A stretch of DNA of 64,000 nucleotides from a virus. The notes under the pieces were generated by a model, which was not told the origin of the DNA, searched no databases, and saw only the letters and a program-made list of their open reading frames with translations. A program made the translations under genes and the position numbers. Every line of letters begins with the position of its first letter. Within the stretch, counting starts at the first letter, position 1. Positions 22,074 through 32,225 of the stretch are shown in pieces. The DNA lies in the IMG/VR virus record IMGVR_UViG_3300025131_000014, positions 26,317-90,316 of that record; one strand, written 5' to 3'.

Positions 22074-23983
22074 TATGTTAAAGCTTTTTTAATTTCTTTT
22101 AAATATTCAGGATTCATTTCTCCTAGTACCTCTAACTCTTTTGCAATTTTATCATATTCTTTCTGTATTCTTGCATAAATGTCGGCATCTTTATCTCCTT
22201 CATGGTTATTGAAGGCGAATGTTTCCATTCCTCCTACTCCTACAGTTGTTTCTAGAAACTCTTTATCATCGAACTCTGCTTTTTCTGGTCCTTTTAAAGT
22301 AGGGACTGTTTCCATAGTACCCCCTTCTTCATGTGTAGGTCCGTTTACTTGATAAACACCAGGTTCTGTTATTTCTCTATTGGGGCCTAGTTGTTGAGCA
22401 AATTGGTTTTCTTTTTGTCTCTTTTTATTAGGAATGTATCCTTGGGATATATTATTTAAAGCATTAGTATATTCATCTTCTATATTACCACCTGCTTCAT
22501 ATCCTTGAGGACATGTCATACATTGACCATCTTCTCCTATTAAATGTCCTCTATGGTGACTTACATTACCTCCTTTATTAAAATTTTCAGGTTGTTCTTG
22601 TATTAAGGAATCGCTTAAAATAGGTTCAGTAGTTGTAATACTATCTTCTTCAAGTACTCTAGAGTTCATATCAATATTAGGAGCTGAAACGAACATGTTA
22701 GAATTTGGTGATTCTCCCATACTTATTTGTCTTAAGTATTCCATCATTTTTGCCTTAGTATCATCTTGAGTCACATTATCGCTGCGCTGATATTGTCCTG
22801 GGGTCCATTTTACTCCAATGCTTGGTCTTACTTGTGGTGTACTTGCTCCTCCTTGGCCTATATATCCTCCTGTCCCTACACCTGCATTTAATTGAAGATT
22901 AGGATTTGGATTATAGGTAGCTTTTGCTCCTCCACCATAATTTACTCCAGATACTCCTTGAGGACCAAAAGAAGGACTTCCTCCTCCTCCTATATTCATT
23001 CCAAATTTACCTGAATTTACACTTGCTCCACCTCCTATATTTGCTCCATAGGGATTTCCCATAGGTGTACGACTTACTTCCATTCCTCCTCCTCCTGAAG
23101 AGGATAGGCTTTGTGAAAAACCTCTTATTTTGCTTCGTAGATCTTGATTTGCTTTTATTATCTCTGACTTGTAGTTAGATAGGGCTAATATTTTTCCACT
23201 GTTTTCATATTTACCTTCTTGGCCCATAAGAGTTGGTGAATCCATACCTGGAAAAGGATTTTCAGCAAAAGCATTGTATGTAAGAACATCGCCTTGATTT
23301 GAATTAGCATCTCTTGTTTGTTGATTCTGTTGTTGTTCTTGTGCAAATTGATTCTCTTGTTGTGCTAGAAAGTTCTGTCCTCCTCCTATATTTGATTGTG
23401 CCCATGCTACATTTCCTTCCTTAGATTCTTTTTTGGCTTTAAAGAAACTGCTTAATCCTCCTACAATTGCTCCTCCAACTGCTCCTATTCCTGCGGCAGG
23501 TACTGAAAAAACTCCTCCTCCTACTACTGCTCCTAAAGCAGCTCCTGTAGCAGCTCCTTTACCCGCTCCAGCTAAAGTTTTACCTCCTACATTTCCTTTA
23601 CTTAATTTTCCTCGTTTTCCTTGTTCTGGTGATACGTTTACAATTCCTTCTCCTACTAGCTCTGCTGCTTTACCTGCTGCAGCATAAGGATTTACTCCTG
23701 TTCCTTCAGCAGCAGCTCCAGCTTCTAAATTTGAAATATTTTGAGCAGTCATTTCTGTATCTACAGCTCCTGCAGCATCATAAGCTATACCAGAAGGTAC
23801 TGAATATCCACCTCCTCCTGATACACTAGTATCTAAAGTTTCAGGTGGTGTTATAGGATTTCCTGTTGTTCCCCACGGATTACCTACATTCTGAGAGTGT
23901 TGATATTTCTTCTTCATCATAGCTCGATAAAGAAGCGATTCATTTAGACCAGTTTTAGTTATTTTTTTCTTCCTTTTTGCCAT
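22073..23983 (-). CDS. Glycine-rich internal virion protein with membrane-active segment
   Basis: 636 residues starting with a Lys-rich stretch (MAKRKKKITK). Around residues 140-180 lies a glycine-zipper-like hydrophobic region with GAALGAVVGGG and GAVGGAIVGGL, typical of proteins that insert into membranes. The middle (about 290-400) is Gly/Ser/Asn-rich and repetitive. A CMTCP motif sits near residue 490, and the C-terminal part is acidic. The gene follows the large tail gene and precedes two more cargo candidates. I infer an ejected protein that could help form the channel for DNA and polymerase, but no homologue is certain from sequence alone. Confidence 0.65.
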   Translation of the reverse strand: MAKRKKKITKTGLNESLLYRAMMKKKYQHSQNVGNPWGTTGNPITPPETLDTSVSGGGGYSVPSGIAYDAAGAVDTEMTAQNISNLEAGAAAEGTGVNPYAAAGKAAELVGEGIVNVSPEQGKRGKLSKGNVGGKTLAGAGKGAATGAALGAVVGGGVFSVPAAGIGAVGGAIVGGLSSFFKAKKESKEGNVAWAQSNIGGGQNFLAQQENQFAQEQQQNQQTRDANSNQGDVLTYNAFAENPFPGMDSPTLMGQEGKYENSGKILALSNYKSEIIKANQDLRSKIRGFSQSLSSSGGGGMEVSRTPMGNPYGANIGGGASVNSGKFGMNIGGGGSPSFGPQGVSGVNYGGGAKATYNPNPNLQLNAGVGTGGYIGQGGASTPQVRPSIGVKWTPGQYQRSDNVTQDDTKAKMMEYLRQISMGESPNSNMFVSAPNIDMNSRVLEEDSITTTEPILSDSLIQEQPENFNKGGNVSHHRGHLIGEDGQCMTCPQGYEAGGNIEDEYTNALNNISQGYIPNKKRQKENQFAQQLGPNREITEPGVYQVNGPTHEEGGTMETVPTLKGPEKAEFDDKEFLETTVGVGGMETFAFNNHEGDKDADIYARIQKEYDKIAKELEVLGEMNPEYLKEIKKALT

Positions 23984-24000
23984 AGCACATATATATAGAC

Positions 24001-27000
24001 TTATCTTGGGCTGATCGTAGTAGTAGGGTATATGTAGTTTGTTACAAGTTTATAATTTTGTAAATCTATACCCTCTTCTCCGAAGTTACCGAAAAAGAGC
24101 CTGATTGTCAAATATTTATCTCTGAATCTCTGTTGTTCAAGTGGTGTTAATAACGGACTTCCTGTTATAGGGTCCACAAAAGCTGGAGGATTTATAACTT
24201 TGTCTATGTATCCTCCTAGTACTGTTCCAAATAATGGATCTAAATTTTTATCTAATTGATTCTTTGAAAAGATTGGAATTGTTCTATTCTGTAAAAGGTC
24301 ACGAAAACCATCAAATGCCCAACTTCTTTCATCTCTTGATAAAGTAATCTCTCCTACTCTATTAATAACAGAGTTTTGTTGCATAGTTATTTGGTCTCTA
24401 TTCTTATTAGTTAGATTAAGCATATTGGTACACTGATGCTCATTATAAAGAAGTGCTTTATTAAATGTTACTTCTCTTAGATCAAAGCTTTGATTTTTTG
24501 TACCGTCATAGTCTGTTGCCTCACTTAAGAAATGATAATTGTCATATACCATTGTTTGTAGAGGATTCTTAACATTAACAAGTTCTATTACATGTGGGAA
24601 TTCATTGCCATAGAAAGTATGATAAGGAGCTTCATTATGTTTATAAATTTTAGTGCTTTCAGCTGTATCATTTTTCCACATTGAGTAGAATTGATTCTTT
24701 CCTATTATATAGATAAGAGGTCTATATGAATGAAATGACACCCATTTGCTATTAAGGCCTGAATAACTTATAGTCCATGACTTATCTTCAAACCATACAG
24801 GATTAAGTTCTGGTAACCCAAGATCTGTTGCTAATCCTGCAGCAGTTACATGTCTCCATCTTAGTGTTGGATAAATGTCTATTAGTTGTATTTGATCTGC
24901 TCCTCCTATACCTTCTATCCAGTTTTTAACTAATATAGCTCCAGCTTCTGTAAAAGTATAATCTCTCTTCGTGAGAATATATCTGGAATGTCTAGTATCA
25001 TAAGCTGCTGTATAACCTATTCCAACATAGCTAGTTGGAGCATCTTCATAAGGGAAATCTCCTTCATAACCTAAAGATTTTAATTGGGCTGAAAGTTCAT
25101 ATCTCATATTATTTTCAAACCAATTCCTCATTCCTATATTATAGATAGGAGTTAAACCTTCAGAACCTAAAAGAAATACTTTTTGGGCCCTTTCGTCTAC
25201 TACAAATACTCCTAATTCAGTTTTTAAACTTGCCCATTGTGATACAGATCCGCCGTATCCAACTTGTGTATTTCCCATTTTTTGAGGAGGAAGACTTAAG
25301 AAATCTCCTGTTCCTACATATAAAATGGTAGTATCAGTTTTAAGAGTTTGTTGAGATGTCTGAAGAATCCAAGAAGCTTCTTCTGTAGTTGTATAAAGTC
25401 TATTTCCTTGAGTAAAGAGTCTTGTTATAGATCCTGATTCCCCAGGAATATCTTTATAATTATTAGCTAAAAAGCTTCTATAATGATCAGCCCTTTCTTC
25501 TTGAAATGATTTTTGTGAATATGCTATTCTAGTACTAAAGTTAAAATAACATGTATTACAATTTGTATATGGGGCTATAAATGTTCCTACATATTTATAT
25601 GCTTGGCTTAAAGGAAAGTATTTTTTTAAAACATTCTGTGCCCCAAAGTCAGGATTATAACTATAGTAGTTAGTACAAAGCGGTAAACATCCAGCTCTAA
25701 ATGGAGTTTTACTTAAAGATCCAGCAAAAGTAAGACCTGTAAAAGGTTCACAACCTAAATAAGCTCCTTGATAGTCTCCTCCTTGAGATCCAAATCCATG
25801 ACCCCTTTCAATTCCATAACTAGTTGGTCCATATGGAGCATATCTTTTATCAGCTGCATCATCTGGAGCATCTCTTAATGTAGGATTATAGTCACATTCT
25901 ACATAATGTTGTATTCCTCTTACACTTTTATATGTGTGAAGCTTATGATTAGCTGTTCCTCCTCCTTCTATTGAACATGCTCCTCCATAAAATGTTTTTC
26001 TAAATACAAATTGATCTACAAATGAATCTCCTCCAAATATTTTTATAGAGTTTTGATTTCCTTCTGTAAAGTTTCCTGTCCATATTTCTGCATCTGTTTC
26101 TACATAAATAATATCATCTATAGGACCATATTGATTTAGGTTAGTTCTTTTCAGTGACACATAATAAGCAGTTGTTGTTCTGTTCTCATTAGCACGATCA
26201 ACGGTATTATGTACAGAAGAATCACAGGGTGTTCTTTTAAAGCCATTTCCTGAAGGATGATCAAGTCCAAACCAATTATTAAATACATAGGGAATTCCAC
26301 ATATATTTTTTTTACTATTAGCTATAGTGTCATCATCTACAAATCTAGTCTTTCCTTGAAATATATATGTTTCTTGTTGTCGTGTATTTCTAAAATCAAA
26401 TTTTCCAAGTCCTTGAGTTACACCAGTATCTGCAGGAACAAATCCTCCACTATCTGATACGGGAAAGTTATAAAAAGGAAAACTTGTAAATCTCCAAAAC
26501 CAGTTTATATCTCCATAAGTATATGGAAGAACTACACTGGGATCAGGGTCCATTGAAACCTGACTTTGATATATTGATTGTTCTATATTAAAAGGAGGGG
26601 TTCCATAATGATTATAACTAGTTCCTGTAGATTCATAAGCTGCATGTCTTTCATCTGGTGGATCATCGCCTTCTTTTACTACTTCAGATGCGGGATATGT
26701 TCCATATAAAGGTTCAGTAGCAAAGATTATCTTTTCTATTTTAATATGATCAAATAATTGATTTTTATCTTTAGCTCCATCTACCTTAGATTTGAAGCCA
26801 TGAAAAGACATGTGTCCAAAATTGTCATAAGGTTCAAAATTTGCCAGAGCAACCCCTAATCCAATTAGGATACTTTGTCTTGTAGCATAAGGACTTCCTG
26901 TTTTTCGGCAACCATAATTTGTATATCCTCCACTTGTAGTTGTACAATCTTGATTACATTGCCAACAGTTATATCCGCCACTCCCTATGGGACCAGAACC

Positions 27001-29490
27001 ACCACTATCAGAAGTGACTGCTATTCCTGGTCTACATATGCAGTTATTAGGATCATTGCCTTCACATTTAAAACAATTAGCTCTCCCTGGCGCTGGAGCT
27101 TCATCAGTTCCCGCTTCAGCTGCTGCTCCGTATCCTATATATGAGGTTTTATCATAACATCCATCTCCACCCATAGCTGGATAAGTTTCTAGATGAGCGG
27201 CCCATCCTTTAGGACCTACAGGTGTAATTCCATATCCTTGTGGATCACTCCCATCTCCTACTGGTTTTGTAGCACTTTCTCCTTCCTTTTCAACTTGATA
27301 ATAGTTATAAGTAGGAGTTTGCACAAATTGGGTACAGTCACTACAATTAAAACAGTCTCCATTTTTATTAAATTCATCTTCTGGAGATGAAAATGCAAGA
27401 TAGTTCCAATACATTAAACCTTTATCTACTACTGTTTTATTTTCATCAGTTCTATGTGCTTTAACTATTTTAAAGCCTTGTACTAAATCTTCCATAGATG
27501 CAGGACATACTATATTCTCTACATTGATGCCAACATGTGATATAAGTTGGGTTCCATTACCAACTGCAGCACCTGCATTACTAAGAGATTCTACACAAGG
27601 AACTCCTGGAGCAGGACCTCCATCATCGTTGTCACTTATAGGATATCTGAAATCAGGAGAGTAGAAGTGGGGTTCTAAGGTAGTATCAGGCATTCTATGA
27701 TGTCTGACTTTGTCCATTATAAATGGATCACCTTCTCCTCCTGTTCCTGTATAAGGATAAATAGGTTTACCGTCACATCCTATTGTGGGAGGATATTCAT
27801 AGTCTTTAGCTTCCCAATATCCCATTTGTCCTTTAGTGGATAGATCTTGGGTTCCTGAATTATAGGAAAAATCTTCTCTTAAAGCTGTATTGTATATTTG
27901 CCATCTTTCAGGAGCTGTATCTTCTAGGTGTAATCCATTATAGCCTGTTGTTCCATCACAAGGACTATCAAAATCTGTTGTATACCCAAAGGAATCCCAA
28001 CCATTTACTGCAGGAGTTGTAGGTAGTATACCTCTATGTGTTTCTGTGTATCGGGATAAAGCAGGACTTGAAAAGGTCATTCCTACTTCATAGTTTGTAG
28101 CAGCAGGACTATTTGGATCACCATCTGTTGGCATATCATCTAAAGCTAATCCATTAGCAACTCTTGCTTTTTTGTCTTTAGCTCTTCCTGGTATATGGTA
28201 TACAGGAGATTCTGTTCCATCTTTTAAGATCCATATTATACCTAGCGCATATACTTCATCACGCATATAGGTTCTTTTGGAAAAGTAGTTCTCTCCGCTC
28301 GGCGCTGAACAATCTTTAAATGTACTATGAGCTTCATCTCCTTTTTGAGCACTTGTATGATAAGTTACACCTATATTACTTGCAGCTCTTTGAAGTTCTT
28401 CATGATCAATGTAAGGAGAAGTAAGATTTCCCAGAACAAGTCTTTGGTCTATTTGCTCTATAGTTTTAGCTGTATCATAAGGTACTCTTGGAATAACCAG
28501 ATCATTAAGATCTACTGGAATAGAACTACTTATTTTTCCTCTGAGGGTATATTCTATTGAAACTCCTTCTATTGGAAGAGAATCCATAATATATGCGTCA
28601 GAAACTTCTCCATTTCCACTTACTGTTCTGATCATAGCAATATCAAGATATTCAAAACTTTGATCAAGATTATTTATAGTATACTCTATAGATTTTGTAG
28701 TTAGTTGGTGATCTTCATTATATCCCCCACTTATTTTTGTAGCTCGTTCAGGAATTCCTATTGGCCCATATGTATCAGCTGTAATAGGAATTGGATTAGA
28801 AATAGCACACCAATTAGTAGGATTTAAATCGACATCTAAATATCTTAGTGCTAATTGATACATTCCTAAAGACATGTCAAATCCTCCAGTATCGTGTATT
28901 TGTATAAAGTCAACTACAGGTACTTGATAGTCAGGAATTAGTTTAAATTGAACACAATCCCATATATTAGTAGCAGAACTACTATAAGATTGTCCAGGTA
29001 TAAGATATTGGTCTAGACTACTTATGTTTATCTCTCTTATTGGATTAAAGTTATCAGTAAAGTAAAGAACATGTTCACATCCATTTCTTATTCTATGTGT
29101 AGCTTCAATAGGGTGTCCTGCATTAAATTCCAGACAGTCGGATCTTAGAATATCTTCATAATCACATCCATTAGTTATTTTTCCTATTATTCCTGTAGCA
29201 GCGAGACCTGCGGCATTGATCGGTGCTAGGAATACTATTATTTCATCATCTGAGATATAGATGCTTCCTATAACAGTATAATTTTCAAGAACTTCTATAC
29301 ACTCTTTATTACCTAATTCATTAATAATAAATCCTAGGTTACCATCTTTGGATTCATTGACTGCGTTTAGTGCAAAACGATATGTTCCAGGTGGTTGTGC
29401 ATGCGCACTAGTATCTGTATGAAGACCTTGTTGAGGTTGTGATATCTCAACTTGGTGTAAACCATCTCCTGTTTTTTTCTTTTCTACCAT
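24001..29490 (-). CDS. Large tail nozzle/muzzle-like protein, 1829 aa
   Basis: The N-terminus (GTYRFALNAVNE, then NLGFIINELGNKE) and the repeated short beta-strand segments, such as VLYFTDNFNPIREI near residue 150, resemble the beta-propeller-bearing nozzle proteins of short-tailed phages and the muzzle of crAss-like tails. Many CxxC pairs occur in the middle (CFNCSDC, CFKCEGN, CWQCNQDC, roughly residues 720-850), which may bind metal or form disulfides. The start overlaps the preceding neck gene by 7 bases. It is the largest gene of the neck-tail block and sits next to the internal cargo genes, as expected for the tail tip. The exact structural assignment is inference. Confidence 0.65.
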   Translation of the reverse strand: MVEKKKTGDGLHQVEISQPQQGLHTDTSAHAQPPGTYRFALNAVNESKDGNLGFIINELGNKECIEVLENYTVIGSIYISDDEIIVFLAPINAAGLAATGIIGKITNGCDYEDILRSDCLEFNAGHPIEATHRIRNGCEHVLYFTDNFNPIREINISSLDQYLIPGQSYSSSATNIWDCVQFKLIPDYQVPVVDFIQIHDTGGFDMSLGMYQLALRYLDVDLNPTNWCAISNPIPITADTYGPIGIPERATKISGGYNEDHQLTTKSIEYTINNLDQSFEYLDIAMIRTVSGNGEVSDAYIMDSLPIEGVSIEYTLRGKISSSIPVDLNDLVIPRVPYDTAKTIEQIDQRLVLGNLTSPYIDHEELQRAASNIGVTYHTSAQKGDEAHSTFKDCSAPSGENYFSKRTYMRDEVYALGIIWILKDGTESPVYHIPGRAKDKKARVANGLALDDMPTDGDPNSPAATNYEVGMTFSSPALSRYTETHRGILPTTPAVNGWDSFGYTTDFDSPCDGTTGYNGLHLEDTAPERWQIYNTALREDFSYNSGTQDLSTKGQMGYWEAKDYEYPPTIGCDGKPIYPYTGTGGEGDPFIMDKVRHHRMPDTTLEPHFYSPDFRYPISDNDDGGPAPGVPCVESLSNAGAAVGNGTQLISHVGINVENIVCPASMEDLVQGFKIVKAHRTDENKTVVDKGLMYWNYLAFSSPEDEFNKNGDCFNCSDCTQFVQTPTYNYYQVEKEGESATKPVGDGSDPQGYGITPVGPKGWAAHLETYPAMGGDGCYDKTSYIGYGAAAEAGTDEAPAPGRANCFKCEGNDPNNCICRPGIAVTSDSGGSGPIGSGGYNCWQCNQDCTTTSGGYTNYGCRKTGSPYATRQSILIGLGVALANFEPYDNFGHMSFHGFKSKVDGAKDKNQLFDHIKIEKIIFATEPLYGTYPASEVVKEGDDPPDERHAAYESTGTSYNHYGTPPFNIEQSIYQSQVSMDPDPSVVLPYTYGDINWFWRFTSFPFYNFPVSDSGGFVPADTGVTQGLGKFDFRNTRQQETYIFQGKTRFVDDDTIANSKKNICGIPYVFNNWFGLDHPSGNGFKRTPCDSSVHNTVDRANENRTTTAYYVSLKRTNLNQYGPIDDIIYVETDAEIWTGNFTEGNQNSIKIFGGDSFVDQFVFRKTFYGGACSIEGGGTANHKLHTYKSVRGIQHYVECDYNPTLRDAPDDAADKRYAPYGPTSYGIERGHGFGSQGGDYQGAYLGCEPFTGLTFAGSLSKTPFRAGCLPLCTNYYSYNPDFGAQNVLKKYFPLSQAYKYVGTFIAPYTNCNTCYFNFSTRIAYSQKSFQEERADHYRSFLANNYKDIPGESGSITRLFTQGNRLYTTTEEASWILQTSQQTLKTDTTILYVGTGDFLSLPPQKMGNTQVGYGGSVSQWASLKTELGVFVVDERAQKVFLLGSEGLTPIYNIGMRNWFENNMRYELSAQLKSLGYEGDFPYEDAPTSYVGIGYTAAYDTRHSRYILTKRDYTFTEAGAILVKNWIEGIGGADQIQLIDIYPTLRWRHVTAAGLATDLGLPELNPVWFEDKSWTISYSGLNSKWVSFHSYRPLIYIIGKNQFYSMWKNDTAESTKIYKHNEAPYHTFYGNEFPHVIELVNVKNPLQTMVYDNYHFLSEATDYDGTKNQSFDLREVTFNKALLYNEHQCTNMLNLTNKNRDQITMQQNSVINRVGEITLSRDERSWAFDGFRDLLQNRTIPIFSKNQLDKNLDPLFGTVLGGYIDKVINPPAFVDPITGSPLLTPLEQQRFRDKYLTIRLFFGNFGEEGIDLQNYKLVTNYIYPTTTISPR

Positions 29491-30452
29491 CTTACTCTAC
29501 GTCTTGTTTGATAGAAAGAAAGATGCTCAGGACTAGATAGGTTTCCAAAGAATCCATAGTATCTTTTTTCTTGGGGAATAAGTCTTTTCCATGAATCTTT
29601 CAGATTTTCCATCTCATCTATTGTACTTGGCATAAGCATTGTATTTCGTGCTTGTCTACAGTACCAATGCCAATCTTGTTCTAATTTAGCATAGATGTTG
29701 GGATTTAGAGCTCCTTGAAGAAATTCAGAATATTTTATTTTATATACAAGATATTTTTTTATTGCCTCTACATAGTGCACTGTATCTGGTATCATTGGCC
29801 ATCCATTATCATCTAAAGGCTGTCTTATAAATGCTATACAGATATGTCCTTCTTTAAAGTTAGTTTTGAGATAAGGATGATCTATTTTATATGTTAATTT
29901 AGAGGCTGATTTTAAATTAGCACAGCCGTCACAATGCATATCAGCATCTCTGAAACTTCCTGTTGCTAGTCTTATTGGAACCCATTCATTATGATATGCA
30001 GGTGTTGTTAAAAAAGGATTTCCATAATATTCTGTCCAAAGTTCTGCTAATGCTATAGTGCTCTTGTCGGTACAAGCTCCATCTGCAAAAACGAGACCTG
30101 ATTCATCACAAGGTACAGCTGGAGGACATTCACATGGATCATCAGGATGTTCTGCACAATCAGGAGGATTTCCAAACTTATCAACATATATAGGACAGCC
30201 TTTAGGTGCTCCCTCACTTATCTTTAGTCCTATCTGGAGAATCTTATGTAATCCACAAGGTATCAACACTTTGTGTTGTTCTACTACAAGGTTTTCCACA
30301 GCTTCTTCATATTGTGGATAAGCGCCTATAAATTCTAAAGCTTCAGCTGCCCATTCTATAAGATCAGCTTCACTAAGTTCCATAGCTGGCTTAAGATCTC
30401 TATAAAGACCTGAGAATACTCTACCTAAACTTATAAGTTGTGTACTTGCCAT
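29484..30452 (-). CDS. Neck/tail connector protein, 322 aa
   Basis: A soluble mixed alpha/beta protein (MASTQLISLGRVF at the start) with an internal Cys/Pro-rich insert around residues 100-125 (CAEHPDDPCECPP) and paired cysteines near 175. The C-terminus is rich in Tyr, Arg and Trp. It lies between two other small structural genes and the large tail gene, overlapping both neighbours by one and seven bases. Proteins of this size and position in crAss-like phages build the portal-tail rings. I assign it to the neck or tail by context, with no single diagnostic motif. Confidence 0.55.
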   Translation of the reverse strand: MASTQLISLGRVFSGLYRDLKPAMELSEADLIEWAAEALEFIGAYPQYEEAVENLVVEQHKVLIPCGLHKILQIGLKISEGAPKGCPIYVDKFGNPPDCAEHPDDPCECPPAVPCDESGLVFADGACTDKSTIALAELWTEYYGNPFLTTPAYHNEWVPIRLATGSFRDADMHCDGCANLKSASKLTYKIDHPYLKTNFKEGHICIAFIRQPLDDNGWPMIPDTVHYVEAIKKYLVYKIKYSEFLQGALNPNIYAKLEQDWHWYCRQARNTMLMPSTIDEMENLKDSWKRLIPQEKRYYGFFGNLSSPEHLSFYQTRRRVRW

Positions 30453-30889
30453 TATTCAAAAAATTCAACTTTGTCTTCTTTTAATAGTTTTGCTAATATT
30501 CTTTTATTTGTCCTATTAGGTTTAAAAGAATATACTGATTTGTTTTTAAAGATAGCATTTGCTTTAGACCAATACCATTTATAATAATATCCGTCTGTAT
30601 GCATATTAAGATGGTATATCTTCTTATTATGCTTCTTCGTTTGCTCCCAATCTACTCTCATTGAGTTATTACGAGTAGGAAATTTCTTTATTTTAATTAA
30701 TCCTAATCTTCCTGGAACATTAAACTCATCAGCTTTTTCAATGATACTATCACTTAATTTCTGGTTGAAAGATATACATATATTCCTATAATCAAGTTTA
30801 GATAAAGCAAATCCTGAATTTTCAGGATATTCTTTTCTATACTCTTTATAAGAATCAACTAATGTATATGACTTTCTATTTTTTCTCAT
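30452..30889 (-). CDS. Conserved basic phage protein in the neck/tail block, 145 aa
   Basis: A small, strongly basic protein rich in Lys, Tyr and Asn, with no membrane segment or cysteine cluster. The N-terminus (MRKNRKSYTLVDSYKEYRKE) looks helical; the rest alternates short strands with Lys-rich loops. Start and stop overlap the neighbouring genes by 4 and 1 bases, so it belongs to the neck/tail operon. I do not recognise a function. DNA contact inside the neck is possible given the charge, but this is a guess. Confidence 0.55.
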   Translation of the reverse strand: MRKNRKSYTLVDSYKEYRKEYPENSGFALSKLDYRNICISFNQKLSDSIIEKADEFNVPGRLGLIKIKKFPTRNNSMRVDWEQTKKHNKKIYHLNMHTDGYYYKWYWSKANAIFKNKSVYSFKPNRTNKRILAKLLKEDKVEFFE

Positions 30890-31617
30890 TGTGGCTGTCT
30901 TTGTGGTTGTGGAGAAGCTAGTACTTTATCTGAAGCATTGTTAGTAGTATCTTCAGGAATAGCTTTAAATAACTGAACAAGTTCTTGAGCAGACATTTGT
31001 ACTATTGCATCCACTAAGTTACTATCTATCGGAAATTCAAGATCTGGTGGATAAGGACAGCAATCTGTTTCTTTACAAGCACAACTACATGTTGCATTAT
31101 AGGGTAAAAGTTCAACATCAACAGGATCTTCAAATATTCCTGAAATAGTTACCCATTCTAGGAGCTTATTATGAGTTATCCATAAATACTCATCTCTAAT
31201 GAAATAGTCAGCTACTTCAGATGTATACTTATCACCACTTTTATAACGTTTTCTTATCCAATTAGTCTTTCCAAATAATGTTGATCCATCCACTGTGGTT
31301 ATTGATGAAATAGCAGATCCAAATACTGTTTGAAGAGGTTTTGGTATTTTACAAAGTGATTTTAGCATCTTACAACCTTGTGGAACTACACATGGGCACT
31401 CATTGGGAGGCACAAGTGCAAGTTTCATACATTCTATAGTTTGTATGTTCCAATCGGACATTCTTCTCTTCTTATCTGCTTCTCTTCTAAGAAGTAGATT
31501 TCGAGAAGACTTTAACTTAGAATAGATATGTCGTGTTGAAAGTCTTGAGTCATTACTAGCGGGTCCTTTATTATATAAAGAACGTACTCTTGAAATAAGA
31601 TCATTGACCGTCATCAT
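30886..31617 (-). CDS. Neck/tail stabilisation-like protein, 243 aa
   Basis: It begins with a helical, basic region (MTVNDLISRVRSLYNKGP, then STRHIYSKLKSSRNLLL) of a type I associate with crAss-like neck or tail-stabilising proteins. Two cysteine clusters follow: CPCVVPQGC near residue 75, and CSCACKETDCC near 177-187. The second is dense enough to suggest metal binding or disulfide stapling. The C-terminus is Gln/Pro-rich. An ATGATG at the start offers two adjacent start codons. It overlaps both neighbours. Structural role by context; exact ring or stabiliser identity not settled. Confidence 0.55.
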   Translation of the reverse strand: MMTVNDLISRVRSLYNKGPASNDSRLSTRHIYSKLKSSRNLLLRREADKKRRMSDWNIQTIECMKLALVPPNECPCVVPQGCKMLKSLCKIPKPLQTVFGSAISSITTVDGSTLFGKTNWIRKRYKSGDKYTSEVADYFIRDEYLWITHNKLLEWVTISGIFEDPVDVELLPYNATCSCACKETDCCPYPPDLEFPIDSNLVDAIVQMSAQELVQLFKAIPEDTTNNASDKVLASPQPQRQPQ

Positions 31618-31858
31618 CGTCTCCTACTTGAGTTGTAAAGCTTCTTTTCACATATTCTGCCATTACTTCTTTATCGAACTCTTCATCACAATCAGCACAT
31701 TCCTGATCATAGTCAAGCATGTCAATACGGGTAGGACTTTTCTTTTTCTTCTCCGTACTTACTTCACCTGACCAGGGATCTCCAAATTGTTCTGCGTCTC
31801 GATATATCTTACATGGCCAACAGTGAAAAGGATTATTTCCATGTTCACATTTTTCCAT
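31601..31858 (-). CDS. Small Cys/His protein, possible zinc binder, 85 aa
   Basis: The N-terminus contains CEHGNNPFHCWPC, a Cys/His spacing suited to one zinc site, with a second pair (CADC) near residue 55. The C-terminus is acidic (DDDDGQ). It overlaps the next gene by 17 bases. No known family is clear. It may be a structural accessory or an assembly factor of the tail block. Confidence 0.5.
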   Translation of the reverse strand: MEKCEHGNNPFHCWPCKIYRDAEQFGDPWSGEVSTEKKKKSPTRIDMLDYDQECADCDEEFDKEVMAEYVKRSFTTQVGDDDDGQ

Positions 31859-31868
31859 AGTAAATTAG

Positions 31869-32186
31869 TTATACGGGAGTAACAATTTCTAAAGGACCTT
31901 TCCATTCACTATCATCACAATCGTAATAATATAATCCTGGAGCTTCATCTGTTGTACTCGTGTTATAAACTGTTTGTCCACAACATCCTTCACCAGGACC
32001 TCCTTGGTCTTTGTCTCCGCCTGAATATGCTGAATTTTCCCAATCCCATGCTTGGGCTTGTAAAGCTTCACAACAGCAGAAAACCTGATGCTCTAATTGA
32101 GCAATTCTTTTTTCCAGACTAGCGATTCCGCTTTTGTAAAACTTAGGTGACTCACCTGATTTTACTCTTTTATCTAATACACTCAT
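31869..32186 (-). CDS. Small virion-associated protein with coiled coil, 105 aa
   Basis: Residues 18-45 form a probable coiled coil (ASLEKRIAQLEHQVF) that runs into a CCC cluster. The C-terminal half is Gly/Asp-rich (GGPGEGCCG) and ends in a short beta region. The build, a trimerising helix followed by a small head, resembles short fibre or fibre-anchor proteins, which fits the neighbouring fibre genes. No homologue recognised. Confidence 0.45.
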   Translation of the reverse strand: MSVLDKRVKSGESPKFYKSGIASLEKRIAQLEHQVFCCCEALQAQAWDWENSAYSGGDKDQGGPGEGCCGQTVYNTSTTDEAPGLYYYDCDDSEWKGPLEIVTPV

Positions 32187-32225
32187 TTTTATTCAATTTT
32201 AGTTAATAATTAATATTTTGTCTTT